A program made the position numbers and the translations under genes. A stretch of DNA of 64,000 nt, taken from positions 11,596,001 to 11,660,000 of the forward strand of contig OX485804.1 of the NCBI GenBank assembly GCA_950295325.1. Reading direction: 5' to 3'. Below the pieces are notes generated by a model. The model had not been told where the DNA came from. It saw nothing but the letters and a program-made list of their open reading frames with translations, and did not search any database. The stretch is from Polytrichum commune. Taxonomy: Eukaryota > Streptophyta > Polytrichopsida > Polytrichales > Polytrichaceae. Below, piece by piece: positions 43,703 to 54,856 of this stretch; the stretch's first letter is position 1; the number at the start of each line of letters is the position of its first letter.

Positions 43703-45347
43703 AAGTGTCGTCCAAGCAACCGTCATTTCTATCTAAGTGCAACTACTTCTACTTCTAGAAAATCACAAGTGTTTATGTGCCTAACTAGTGGTTATGTGTG
43801 TGCTACTAATTGTCTAGGTGTATGTCTATTATGAAATCACACAGTTGGTTTATTAGTTATGTGTATGTGCTAAGTATCTAAGTGTGTGTTTAGGAGAGGG
43901 TTCAGTATTACCTGGATTTCTGGCCTGTTGGGCAGCAGGCAGCAGATTCTGAAGCGGTAGCGCACGCTCTCCTTATTCCTTCCACAGCTCCGCGTTCACA
44001 CCACAGCTCTGCTTCCTCGGTACTCCCTTAATTTTCTCCTCGGGAGCCTGTAGCAGCTCCGTACCCGGTAGCACTTCTTCGTAGCAAGATTACAAGTTTC
44101 GCAGTAGCAGTAGTGGAGGAGAAATGACAGGCTACAGGTCTTTCCTCTAGAATGTTGTTGTCTTTGGGTACCTTCCTCAGCAGCTGTGTGAGAGTTCGGG
44201 GAATAGAATGGAGTTAGTAGTGACCCCCCAGATGGTGATTTGCCGTGATCAGTGGTCGTTCCTAGTACAGGTCTGCTTCTTGATTCTACAGCTTCGGTGT
44301 TGATTCAGAGCTGGTAGTGTGTGTAGCTTCGCTCAATTTCTGCACTATTCCCCTCTGTCTATTTGGTGGGCTCAGTCCACTCAGTTTCGGCACTCTTCGG
44401 CACTATTTCGGCACTGTTTCAGCACTTATCCTCTCAGGTTCGGCACTCTTTCGGCACTTGTCCACTCAATTTCGGCACTCCTTTTCGGCAGTAGCACTCT
44501 GGATGTGTTCCTTCTCTCTATCGGGAAGATTTAGATGCCCTGCATCAAATCTAATTAGTCACTCAGTTTCGGCACTCCTCAGTAACAATCTGGATGTGTC
44601 CTTTCTCTCTATCGGGGAGATTCAAATGCCCTGTATCAGATCTAATTAGTGTAATCACACTTTTCCTAAGGACTTCTATCACTTAAGTACCAGGTAATGT
44701 ACTCTCCTTTAGTAGGGCAACGATGATTTCCTTCAGCAGCGATGGTCGGAATTCTTCGGCAGCACTTGGATTTACGGTAGTGTTGGCTCTTTTTCGGCGG
44801 CTACTAGCATTCGGTTGACAGCAGTTGGGTGCTCCTGTGGCAGTGATGTCTTAGCTTCTCTTCAGCAGTTACTGATCTCTCCTTCAGCGGCAAGCTCTTT
44901 TTCTTCAGCAGATCTGAACTCACCTACAGCGGCAACTCTCCTTCAGTAGCAGTTAACTCTCCTCCGGCTGTAGTAAGATCTCCTTCGGCAGCATGTAGAT
45001 CCACTTCAGCAGCAAGCAGATCTCTTCCGGTAGCAGTAGATCGCCTGCGGTAGCAATGCGAGATCTCCGTCTGTTGTTCGAGGGTGCTTCAAGAAATGAA
45101 AGTCGGGGTTGCTTGTGTGGGTTTTATAGGGCAGTGTTGAGGTGGGTTTTCCTTGGGCGGCCTTTCGGTGGCTGAAGAGGTGGGTGGATGAGGGAGAGAG
45201 ACAAGAGGAGCAACAAATTTCCGCCGCTTCTACTCTTGTCTCTTCCCTCAACCGCCGGCAGCCTCCACAGAGCACCAGGGCTTCGCCTACGCCTTCACAG
45301 CAGTCCGCTCCTCCCCCTCATCCCTTTAGTCACTCTCCATATGCTTC
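43703..45347. other. Element H, non-coding or intronic stretch with CAGC/TTCGGCA low complexity
   Basis: No supported gene. It contains a TTTCGGCACT word repeat (44385-44480) and a roughly 95-bp two-copy tandem duplication at about 44490-44650 (CTGGATGTGT(T)CCTTCTCTC, ATCAAATCTAATTAGT). A long TTCGGCAGCAG-type degenerate repeat runs from 44700 to 45060. Open frames here are products of the repeats. Confidence 0.5.
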
Positions 45348-45782
45348 CTAATAATAATAAAACAAGAGGAACTCTAACACCCTCCTCTCCCTAATGTTCC
45401 GGCAGTTCCCGGGGTGGAATCCGTCCTTCGGGTCCGCGTCCCCTCTAAATTTTCCGGCGAATAGGCCATCGTGGCAGCCGGCCCACCCCTCTGCAATTCC
45501 CCTCGGGAACCCGTAGACCCTATTCCACACATCCGGAGTCCAATTATCCGGATCCCTCCTCTTGGTCCCTAACCACTGATTACCTCTCTCAAACTTGAAC
45601 TCCCGGAGGGTGTTTTCCGCTCGGAGGTTCCAAGGTTTGGCAAGCAATCCCGCACAGCCCATAACCCGGAGATCCTCCGCTAGCTCCTGCAATTCCCTGT
45701 CCTCCCTTGGGATTGCAGGGACGAGAGCTTTGAGCGGAATCAGGATGGGTTCCCTCTGATCTTCTTCCCGTGTTTCCGGCAT
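45348..45782 (-). CDS. Element H protein, N-terminal exon
   Basis: A minus-strand frame starts MPETREEDQREPILIP at 45782. It contains ELQELAEDLRVMGCAGLLAK, FERGNQWLGTKRRDPDNWTP, DVWNRVYGFPRGIAEGWAG and DGFHPGNCRNIRERRVL. The composition is clearly coding, but I cannot name the family. Its position upstream (minus strand) of the Cys-rich exon at 29358-29999, with element A between, suggests the two belong to one split gene. The 3' splice border is not resolved. An upstream ATG at 45812 is possible. Confidence 0.45.
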   Translation of the reverse strand: MPETREEDQREPILIPLKALVPAIPREDRELQELAEDLRVMGCAGLLAKPWNLRAENTLREFKFERGNQWLGTKRRDPDNWTPDVWNRVYGFPRGIAEGWAGCHDGLFAGKFRGDADPKDGFHPGNCRNIRERRVLEFLLFYYY

Positions 45783-46057
45783 CTTCCTCTCTTTTCTCAA
45801 CTTCCGTCTCAATTACGGAAACTCTCTCCTCTCTAGGTTCCCTCTCTTCCGCTCAACTGCTACGGAGTCCCGGCAAGCCAACTGCCAGTGACTGGAAATT
45901 ACGGAGTCCCAGCAATCCAACTGCTAGCGGCTTGAAAAACAAACACAGCCTCACCACTCTTTCACTCAACAATTTTTTTTTCCTTGCAAAAAGTGGGGAG
46001 GAGAAGGAAGAGACCCTTAAATATCCTCCCCCTCTTCCTTCCATTGTTACCGTTAGG

Positions 46058-46095
46058 GTTTAACGGAAAACGGTTGCCAACCGTTTTCCGACGGT
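46058..46095. repeat. Near-perfect hairpin upstream of the element H gene
   Basis: AACGGAAAACGGTTG is followed after two bases by AACCGTTTTCCG, a stem of at least 12 bp with a very short loop. It sits in the putative promoter or 5' UTR of the minus-strand gene, in a stretch rich in further ACCGTT words. Confidence 0.7.
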
Positions 46096-46354
46096 TTTCC
46101 CCCAACCGTCATAACCCCGTTGTAACCGCCACTTCCGGACCGTTGGTTAATCTTGGCGCGACCGTTTCTTGGTCCGGACCAGCGGTTTGGACCATGATTA
46201 AACGGTCCCCTAATCCAATTTGACGGACCGGTCATAATACCACTTTTTATCTTTTTTATCGCGCAAGGCGGGTTTAGAATGCCCTATTTCCTAGTACAAT
46301 TAATTTATCCTAAGAGACCCTATTATCCTCATACAAGCAGGGTAAAATACGGAA

Positions 46355-46390
46355 AATGAATCCGTATTTCCGTATTTCCGTATTTCCGTC
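46355..46390. repeat. Subterminal TCCGTATT repeat of element H
   Basis: Four consecutive 8-bp TCCGTATT-type units lie about 20 bp inside the right end. TTTCCGGA words are frequent inside the left end (29275-29365). Confidence 0.7.
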
Positions 46391-46412
46391 GAATTTGGAC
46401 TCCCACATCACC

Positions 46413-46751
46413 CACCCGAGGCCGAGCGACATGGCCTCCATGGGCCTTGACCCAATGTGGGGCCATAGTTGCCTAGTATAGTTGGGGTTGTTGTAGTGTT
46501 GCTCTGGCAACGCGATGATCAACGTAAGATTGGACTTTCATGGATGAAAGTCCACATCTAAGAATGGGTTAGAGATTAAGTGGTGAGTCCCGAAAGCAAA
46601 GTAGGAGGGTTGGTTCGCTCTTATGAACTATAAGGTCCGTGGTAGGAGGAGCTAACCATTAGCATGGCGGAATGCGAAGGGTTAGCGTTGTGACTCTTGC
46701 TGGAAATGAAAATGGGCAAGATTGTCAAGGGGGCTAGGAAGGGTTGCGACA
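46413..46751 (+). mobile_element. Gypsy fragment Y, part 2: last 339 bp of LTR
   Basis: Continues the LTR interrupted at 29119: CACCCGAGGCCGAGCGACAT through GGGTTGCGACA at 46751. The internal CTTGGTATCAGAGC primer site seen at 55829 does not follow, so this is the outer end of a 3' LTR or a solo copy. Confidence 0.8.
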
Positions 46752-48771
46752 ATGTGGACATGGTAGAGTTTGGAGAAGATGGGGGATTGAAGAGAGCAAG
46801 AGAAGAGTGACCCTAGAACACACATTATAGGACATAAGTGAAGTACATCGAAACCCACAAATGTCCAAAGTGAAGTACACTGAAACCTGAATAATTTACA
46901 CTCAGTCCTAGACCTCGAGGTTTTGCAGTCCTTGCTCTCACCCTCAATAATTCACACTCAATCCTAGACTTCGAGGTTCTGCAATCCTCACTCTCGCCCT
47001 CAATAATTCACACTCAAATCCTAGATCGAGGTTTTGCAATCCTTGCTCTCATCCATGTGCCGTCATCTTCGTTAGTGGCAACCGAAAGGCTGTTGCACCA
47101 ATCACCGGGTGTGTGTAGGCAGGGTAAAAAATGTTTTGCGCCTACCCTGTCAGTCCCCCCAAAGTTTGTAGGGGGGAACTTAATGTCCGCCCTTATAAGA
47201 TGGAATGGGAAAGCATTGATAATATCTCTTGTGAAATGGTGACCATGTTTAATAGCTGGCTAGTATTATTGGCCTTTGTTTATTGGCTTGAACCTCCTAG
47301 ATTGTTACGTGATGACTATTAAAGCAAATAATATGTGTCATCATAGTGACATTTGAGGATTTTGTTTTGATGGTTATGTTGAGATGATGAATGAGGAATG
47401 TGATTGGAATGGAGGTATATATTGTTGAGATTGTTTTTGAAAATATAATCATTTTAGGGTAGGGATTTTGTAGATTACCATGGAGCCAACACTAAGCCAT
47501 GTCCTCCATCCTTCATGGCAAATGGTGTGATTTAATTTTTATTTTATTTAAAATAAAATCAAGTTAGCTAAATAATCTTGTCTAGAAATTACTAAGTAGT
47601 GTTATTTAAAACATCCAAAGCAACTTGGCCTCTCTCTCTCTCTCTCTCTCAATGCCATGACACTAAAATTTTCATTTTGAACTCTTACATTAATCTACCT
47701 AGCAATTGTTCTCTTTCTAAATAGACGACTATATGCTCAAGAGATTCTAAGTCTATATACATGGAAAGAAGTCATACTTATCATGAAATGAATATAACAA
47801 GGATGTAAATGAATAGAGCAAAATAACCATAGTGATAGTTGTGACACATGTCTCTAATCCATGGTAAAAATAGGGTTTGCGAAAACTTACCATAGGTTCG
47901 AACTCCAATATAAATCCTTAACCCAAAAAGAAGCCACATTTTTACCATTCACGCGAGTGAGAGATGTGGTTGGCTTTGTGTATACTTGTTGGGGTAGTAG
48001 ATACGTGCTAAAAGTAAGAGAAACTAGGGCTAATTACCAAGAGGAGTATTCTACTTGGAGTAACCCGATCATGGCCAAGGAATAGGATTGAACACTCATA
48101 TGTTGTTTTGCAATGCATTTGAAATGGATTAAGTGTGTGTGACATGGATGACAACTAGGTCCTGCTATTATTTTCCTTGTGTACGTAACTAATCCTCAAA
48201 TGTTTGATGGTTAGTTGCACAGGTGAGGCATGCCCTTCACACCTTCAATACAATGATGTAATATGATTATGACATTTTATGCATCTCTATTGGTTGAAGT
48301 TATTAGGAACATTTCCCTTGTAAGTACTCCATACACATGGTGGATTAGCTATGTGTACTTTGAGGTGAAGCAAGAAGATAGTTGATTGCACTTCCAAGGT
48401 ATGGGATAATCCAAATCAAACCTTTGTTGTTGGAAATCATTTGATAGCAGAGTCCTTAAGTAAAGTACACATTCTTGCAAAGCAACTTAATCTATGACAC
48501 AACATGTTTATATTGTACAACACATCCACTTAGGCATAACTGCAAACAACTCTATTATGCAAGCTATCATTGTGCTATCAAATAGAAAGATACAAAATAA
48601 ATAGGAAGAGTCTTGTGGAAATTCCCAACCACCCACCCTTGTATTGCAATGAAGAAGAGGTTGAGAGAATTGGCCTTTGAAAAGAGGAAGTCCAAACTTT
48701 GTAAAAGTTTTGAATAGTTAACTCTCTCACATGGTCATAGGCAAGCAGGGTACATAAGCCGGACAAGACTT
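46752..48771. other. No gene recognised
   Basis: AT-rich stretch with a three-copy repeat of about 57 bp at 46890-47050 (AATAATTCACACTCAATCCT, CTAGA(C)TTCGAGGTTTTGCA). A (CT)n run lies at 47632-47650, and a lone B-box-like GGTTCGAACTCC at about 47896 could mark an old SINE. The open frame at 47861-48085 has no recognised family. Confidence 0.4.
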
Positions 48772-48810
48772 GTATGCGAGCAATGGGCGGAGAGCGGAGA
48801 CTAGAAAATG
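48772..48810 (+). repeat. Left terminal array of element B
   Basis: GTATGCGAGCAATGGGCGGA followed by GAGCGGAGAC. The motif CCTATAACCGTGG follows at about 48929. It is the same terminus type as element A. No opposite end was found right of the copy B genes. Confidence 0.6.
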
Positions 48811-49221
48811 GAGACCATAATCCAAATATAGACATTTTTGCTAAATTTAGCTCGTAAAATTTAGCAGTTTGGAATATATTTCAGAAATATTTGAAGAATA
48901 TTATTATTTTTGGCCAATTTTTGAGACCTATAACCGTGGACCCAAGGGGTTTAAAGATTGAAAATTTCCTATTTTTTTGCCTATTACCGTGCTCTCACTT
49001 TCCAGTATTATTGGTTGATTTAAACAATTTTTTTAACGGGTATGTTTTCGTTGTCTTCTACAAGATGAGTATCATCTATTTCTTCGAAGGTCGTTTCTCA
49101 AGGGCGCCAAGCACCTTTCTCAAGGATATATAACCTTGGGCTATGGTCGACTCTTTCTCTTTTTTCGATTGATTTTTTGCTACCTAATCACTATAGGGTT
49201 GGGCTATCTACTGCTAGGGTT

Positions 49222-49674
49222 ATGGATGAGGACAGAGGTGTTGCCGTTTCACTTGGTGACTGTGTAGGCCCGTTTCAACCATATGTGGAGGGTGGGGAAG
49301 AAGAGCAGGTGGAGGTTTGTAGCCAGGGGCTTGAAGTGATGGGGGATCTCGAGGTCCGATTAGTTCCGAGAGGAGACCCTTCACCAACACAAGATACTAG
49401 TGACACGTTGGTTTTTGAGGAGAAGGTGGAGGTGCCCTTGCCACCTCATGCATACTCGAAGGTTGGAAAAATCCCCCCGGGAACTTATTCCCGGGAAACA
49501 CTTAGTGGGTTGAGGGGACGAGGTCCATTGTTGAAACGTTCCCACCTAGGACAAATGCCAAGTGTGGTGCCGAAAATGGACGTGAATGTAGTTTGTCCTG
49601 TAGTGGAGCTGGAGGTTCGTAGTCACGCCAAAATGGCAAGGGGCAAACCAAAACGCATTAAATTCAATCAATGA
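49222..49674 (+). CDS. Small protein of element B, convergent to the transposase
   Basis: A 150-aa frame starting MDEDRGVAVSLGDCVG has an acidic N-terminal half (VEGGEEEQVEVCSQ), a middle with YSKVGKIPPGTYSRETLSGL, and a basic end MARGKPKRIKFNQ. No known family. It occupies the same place relative to the element end and transposase as the 155-aa protein of element A, and ends in basic residues like it. The frame is open throughout, whereas the neighbouring transposase is broken. Confidence 0.45.
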   Translation: MDEDRGVAVSLGDCVGPFQPYVEGGEEEQVEVCSQGLEVMGDLEVRLVPRGDPSPTQDTSDTLVFEEKVEVPLPPHAYSKVGKIPPGTYSRETLSGLRGRGPLLKRSHLGQMPSVVPKMDVNVVCPVVELEVRSHAKMARGKPKRIKFNQ

Positions 49675-49737
49675 AACCAAGTGAACAACCATTGATTGGC
49701 AATTATAAAGCGATACATAGTTAGTACCAATAGTGCA

Positions 49738-49773
49738 GCCCTTAAAAGGGACCGGAGTTTCTATCTATCTATC
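49738..49773 (+). mobile_element. Extremely 5'-truncated LINE tail insertion
   Basis: Only 36 bp: CTTAAAAGGGACCGGAGTTT and a (CTAT)n tail. It is flanked by the 13-bp duplication tacYaatagtgca (49725-49737 and 49774-49786, one mismatch). The sequence equals the 3' terminus of the LINE at 15582-15618. Confidence 0.75.
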
Positions 49774-50014
49774 TACTAATAGTGCATTGGTGGGTGCTTA
49801 CAAAGTAGTCGTGCATAGTGTACTTGTGCTAGGTGGCAAGACATTAGTGGTTAAAGATATAGATACACAATGCAATCAATGTGAATGACAAGACCCTTTA
49901 TATTGAAAAAGACAATATGAATCTTATATTGCTGACTCAATTCATGTAATGACGAGGGAATTTTGAGTGGCCACCGTCCATTGACAAGAGTCTAGACTAT
50001 TTGTAGATTGCCTC

Positions 50015-53000
50015 CTACTTTTTAGCCAAATGGTGAGTCAAGAGTCCGCTTTCTAGGACTAGCTTGACCTCGTTGAAGCTAAAGGTAGGCGCGTGAATGA
50101 AAAGGTCGGCCTCGGGATCACAGTGGCAAACCTTCAAAAGGATGAAGTACACATGCTTGCAATAAGAGAATTGGGTCCTCCATCGGAACTTAGTCATCGT
50201 CTTCTTGAATGCAGGGCAAGTGCAACCCAGGAAAGAGCTGATGGTGACCTCGTACTGTGTGATGGCAGGAGGAACACCTGAATCCAACCCAATGATGCAA
50301 CCATGGCCTGGATGAGGTATCATAGTGATGGAACGGAGGCGAGCTTTGAGGGAGTCGGAGGAGGCCATGGAGAGTCGTTGCGCCGGATTTGGGCGAGTGG
50401 CAGTGAGTTTGACCATCTTGCCGTCTTTCTTGCCAGGGTAGCGGTATGCTTCTGCAGGAACGGGCACCGCGCTGAGATTTGCAGGCGGCGGGGCAGAAGA
50501 GAAGAGGCGTCTTGGAGAGACCGGTTTCTTATGCGGGAGTTGGAATCCAGCCGCTTCAAGGGCAAGAATTTCAGTGAGCTTGAGGTTTGTGCCTAGCTTC
50601 ACCGGCCAAACGTTTGGAATCAGGGGCATTTCCTGGTCTGCAGAGTGTTTAGCAACCCATTTGCGCCTTGTGCCCTTCACGCACCTGTCAATGTTGTCGG
50701 ACCAGAAGAAGAATTATGTCCTCTCTGAAACATTCTTGCGTATATTAGTCCAAACTCCGGTGTAGGTAGGCGCGGCGGTCGAATTGGCGCCCCTCACAAT
50801 TCTCTCGGTACACTTCTTCTTCGTAACAGCTCTCTGGGCCCAACAACACTTCGCCGAGGTCTTGGGAAGTCTTGATATGTGCCACTCCTTGATGTTAACC
50901 TTTGTCTCTTCAACAGCATTAACATGACGGATCCCTCCCTCGTTCGGTGGGGACGGAGGGATGCTCTCAGGCTCAAGCATAGGGGGGTGATCTTCTTGGA
51001 CATGTGTATCATCTTCAATATCTTCTTCTATAATGATGGGCATCTGCATAGGACGAGACCTCACAGCACGTCCTGAACCTCTTGGATGTGAGAAGTTTAC
51101 CTTGTCAGGCCGATGAGACTCCTCTTCAGCTCCAAGAGGTAGATCTGCTTTCCGCTTCGTGGACCCGAATACCTCTTCTCCAGCCATGCGAGGCTCACGG
51201 GTACAAAACTCTTCTGCTCCAGGCATGTCCAACATGGGATCTTCAAGCACTAAGGGATTACCTGTTTGTTTCGCCCTGCGTTCTGCCATCCTTAATTTGA
51301 GTTTTTTTTTGTAGGGCCTGTTCTGCCGACGTCACCTTTCAGGAATTGGTAGTAATTGACAACCTGTAGGAAGCCTCGAACGAAGTCGTCCACTATAGCC
51401 ACGTAGAGGTCGCCGCCGCTGTTTCCAGACGCTTGAAGCCACTTGTTGTGTGTTGTTTCGGCGAGATTACATGAAGGCATTTCTGCTAGTTCTTCTTCTG
51501 AAAATTTCTGTGAATACATAGTGGAAGTAGTTACAGATTAGAGAAGAGTTGTTTCATATTAGGATAATGTGAAAAAAATGAAAAAAATGAAATGTTTTGG
51601 GAAAACATACCCCGGTCATGAAGCCTCCCCATTGGCGATAACGGTAGTGCCAGAATGCAAGCCAGAGCTCTAGTTTGTTTAGTGCCTTCTCTGTCACTGC
51701 CCCGGCGAATACCCACCATGCACGTAGCCCGTGGTACAGACTCTCCGCTTGGTCCATGGTCCTCGCGGTCCTATATTGGTGGCACATCTTCTTGTGTTGC
51801 TCCCAGAGTTCTTTAGGAATGTACTTCTCGGTATACTTAACCATAGACTGGATCCAGTGAAACTGATAGGTTCTCTCCCGGTCGTCCATGCGGTCCTCCT
51901 TCTTCCCATTGCCATATATGACCCGAACTGCATTCCAATTGGCCTGGGCGCTGTCGGCCATGAAACCCTTGAAGTTGGGCTTGACAACGCCATTCCTCTC
52001 CATGACAGCATTGAGATTCTTCCAGAAAACGATCTGGGCCTCAGAGTCCTCGGATTGCATGTCACAGCTTGCAATGGTCATGACACGGCAATACGTGGAA
52101 TCATAAACATGGCATGCCATTGTGGTCCATTGTCTTACCCGTTTGACATGGTCAAACATCATCCAGACATTCTCCAAATCTTCACCGGGTTGCATACGCT
52201 TCACCAAGTCTACCCCACTACCAGGCCCGACTTCCGACATCTTAAAGACAAAAACCTTGTCAAGATCAGCCCTTTGACCTGGAAATTTGTTCTCCTGAAC
52301 AAAGGCCCATAAACTGATTCCACGGAGTTTGGTGATAGAGTCCATGACACCATATCTTCTCAGGAAACGGAAGCTCATGACCTTGTTGCGGATGTTTGGG
52401 GAAGCCATGTCCTTACATCGGTCAAATACAGGAACAAGTTCCTCTATAGTCAACTTCTTTGGTGGCGCGTCCTCGGGTTGAAGAAGATAGTTTCCAATTA
52501 GAACTTTGCTAGCCTCCAACACCACTGCACTCTTGGTAGCTTGTGGAGTCTTCTCGATCTGCTCTTTAATTAGGCCACTGATCTCAGCCTTAGTGTCTCT
52601 GTAGTCGCCCACCTTGACTGGGTGATCATGAGTCCCTAGGTGGATACACGCTCTGGTTTGGTTGCTTTTGCCAACCACATAATAAATCTTAGCTCCACAT
52701 TTGGCAATACATGCCGGGGGTTCTTTACATACCTTGCAAACAAGCGTAGAGTCAGTTGGGGGTGATTGATCCATTACAAAGGCTTGGAGGGTACAACCTT
52801 CAAACTCTATCTCGTTGACTTGGAAGATGCGAGGTCGGCGGTTCAAATATTTGCACTCCTTGTTGTTGCAACGCAGGTGTCCAACACAGGTGGAATAACG
52901 GAAGGACAAACCAACGTTGTTTGTGATGTTGGTTGTGATGGTCTTCGTCCACACATGGCCGTCGTAACGCTTGTCCATTCCATGCATTGACTTGGCCTGT

Positions 53001-53715
53001 GACCATGCGGCCGTGTCACCAACGGGTGGCAACTCAAATATGACGACACCATCGAACACAGCAGGAAGGTACTCTACTATCTCATGTCTAATCACTGAGT
53101 AATCTAATTTTTTTAGAATATTTTTTTTCCCGGCCTTCCTGCAAGTTGTTTTAGCAATGAAAATATGCTAACAGTCTCTTGCGACAAAGGATATACTTTA
53201 GGAGTGTTCCCACTAACTATAACCTGAGGCGGGGGCTTGGTGGGACTGCCCTCTTCATCTGAAGAAAGTGTAATTACAGACTGAACTCTAACGTTTTCTA
53301 CAATTGGCGTGTCGAGACCGGGCTCGAGCTTGACCTTCACATCACGTGGCAGAAGAGTTTGAATGCTGCAGGTAGAGGAACAACGAGGAGTGAGGATCTC
53401 ATTAGATGCAGCCATCTGAGAAACAGTGAGGCCATACACTCGGTAACTACCTGGATAAAGACTCCAAAACAAATTATTGCTCTCATCTCGCTACGATAAC
53501 CGACCAAGCGTGTGTGTAAGCTCTGACGTCAAATCATCAAAAATATCCTCCTCAACACTAATAGTGTCCTCTCTGAAGCCAAACCGAAGACTCAGACGTT
53601 GTGACGTCACGTAAGCTAGTCCGTCCTCTTCCATCCGAAAGGTAAGTGGGACTCTCACTCCATGTGCATAGAGGACAACCATCCCCAACTCTGCTTTAGC
53701 AGGAATATGAGCCAT
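50015..53715 (-). pseudogene. MULE-like transposase, copy B (nearly intact)
   Basis: Starts MAHIPAKAELGMVVLYAHGV at 53715. The N-terminal domain is followed by VKLEP (about 53322) and VITLSSDEE, the same SUMO-site/SIM-like pair as copy A. The long frame 53095-51554 carries DKRYDGHVW, CVGHLRCNNKEC, CIHLGTHDHP, ACHVYDSTYCRVMTIASCD and GFMADSAQANWNAVR. An intron of about 80 bp sits at the same place as in A (donor in GGTATGT near 51595, acceptor CACAG near 51515). Then come HNKWLQASGNSGGDLY and a SWIM finger (CTCPAF ... YCKHVYFIL), with a stop at 50015. Damage: stop TAG at 53491, slippage in an A8 run near 53130, slippage in an A9 run near 51305, and stop TAA at 50714. Confidence 0.85.
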
Positions 53716-54225
53716 GATGAGGGGAGTGAGGACTTGCACTAAGAGGAAAATATGAGAGAGGATTTTGAACATTGTGGGCCATCTATATATTACAAATGGG
53801 CTGCCAAAGACAATGACATGATCCACATGATGGATGAACTCTGAACAAAAGCTTTACTAATATTTTCAATATGGAAACAGCCGCCCTTGAGTCTAAAAGT
53901 GATGGGTAACGTTGTCACGATATATATAAGTACAGCGTGCAAGTCATGGTAGACATTCTATTTGACAAGCAATTAAATATGATTATTTGGCACCGACTTA
54001 AAGCATGATTCATAACTAGGTCTAAAGATAGACTTGACATTTCAAGACAGGAATAGAACGAATGACAAAGACCCAAGTGGGCATTAAGTATAGGATTGTC
54101 CCTCGTGCGAACACTTGTATAGGATCTCGTGATACTCATCTCCTTTGTTTTAGAATCATAAGTTATGGACTCTCGAGTGCCGTAAGATGTGTTCGGTTCA
54201 AGGGAGGGTTTTGGGAGTGTTGGAG
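53716..54225. other. 5' flank of copy B, no feature recognised
   Basis: The ParB-like gene expected by analogy with element A is absent. Sequence goes directly into unremarkable AT-rich DNA and then the 212-bp satellite. Element B therefore looks truncated on this side. Confidence 0.45.
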
Positions 54226-54856
54226 TAGACATGTCGAGGATTCAAAGACATCTCAAAGTAGAGCCGAGGATTCAAAGTGTTAGTTTCTAAGTTGAAATGA
54301 GGCCACCTAGGGACCTCCAAAGGAAGGTTTCGGTCCCGAACCCCATATATTGGACAACCACATAATATGAGAAACTGAAATCTAAGCCTAGAGCCCAATT
54401 CAAATTCTCCACTTTCTAACTTGAAATGAGGCCAACTACACACATATAAAGTGAGCACGTGAAATCTCAAAGTAAAGCCGAGGCTTGAAAGTGTTAGTTT
54501 CTAAGTTGAAATGAGGCCACCTAGGGACCTCCAAAGGAAGGTTTCGGTCCCGAACCCCATATATTGGACAGCCACATAATATGAGAACCTAAAATCTAAG
54601 CCTAGAGCCCACCTTCAAATTCTACATTCTAACTTGAAATGAGGCCAACTACACACATATAAAGTGAGCACGTGAAATCTCAAAGTAGAGCCGAGGCTTG
54701 AAAGTGTTAGTTTCTAAGTTGAAATGAGGCCACCTAGGGACCTCCAAAAAAAGGTTTCGGTCCCGAACCCCATATATTGGACAACCACATAATATGAGAA
54801 CCTGAAATCTAAGCCTAGAGCCCAATTCAAATTCTCCATTTTCTAACTTCAAATGA
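54226..54856. repeat. About 212-bp satellite, left block
   Basis: Units contain GAGGCCAACTACACACATAT, AAAGTGAGCACGTGAAATCT, GGTTTCGGTCCCGAACCCCA and TAAGCCTAGAGCCCA. Unit starts at about 54424 and 54636 give a period of about 212 bp. The array is cut at 54856 by the Gypsy insertion. Confidence 0.9.

Larger units (their letters stand above)
29120..46407. mobile_element. Element H: 17.3-kb nested insertion with TGTGGGA ends
   Basis: The insertion starts TGTGGGAACACG and ends GGACTCCCACA, a 7-bp inverted repeat. The 5-bp duplication tcacc (29115-29119 and 46408-46412) lies inside a Gypsy LTR that is otherwise continuous. Removing element A (30191-43702) leaves about 3.8 kb. That remainder carries the two ends of one minus-strand gene, so H appears to be a DNA transposon, or an LTR-less element of unknown class, that later received A. 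TG...CA ends with a 5-bp duplication are also typical of LTR elements, but I found no direct LTR repeat. Confidence 0.6.

Noticed and set aside
44317-44649. 110-aa Ser/Leu/Phe-rich frame
   Set aside because: It arises from a TTTCGGCACT word repeat and a 95-bp tandem duplication.
29120-46407. A single giant LTR retrotransposon (TG...CA ends, 5-bp duplication)
   Set aside because: No direct repeat of several hundred bases was found at the two ends, no tRNA primer site follows the left end, and no gag-pol is present. The interior contains DNA-transposon genes.
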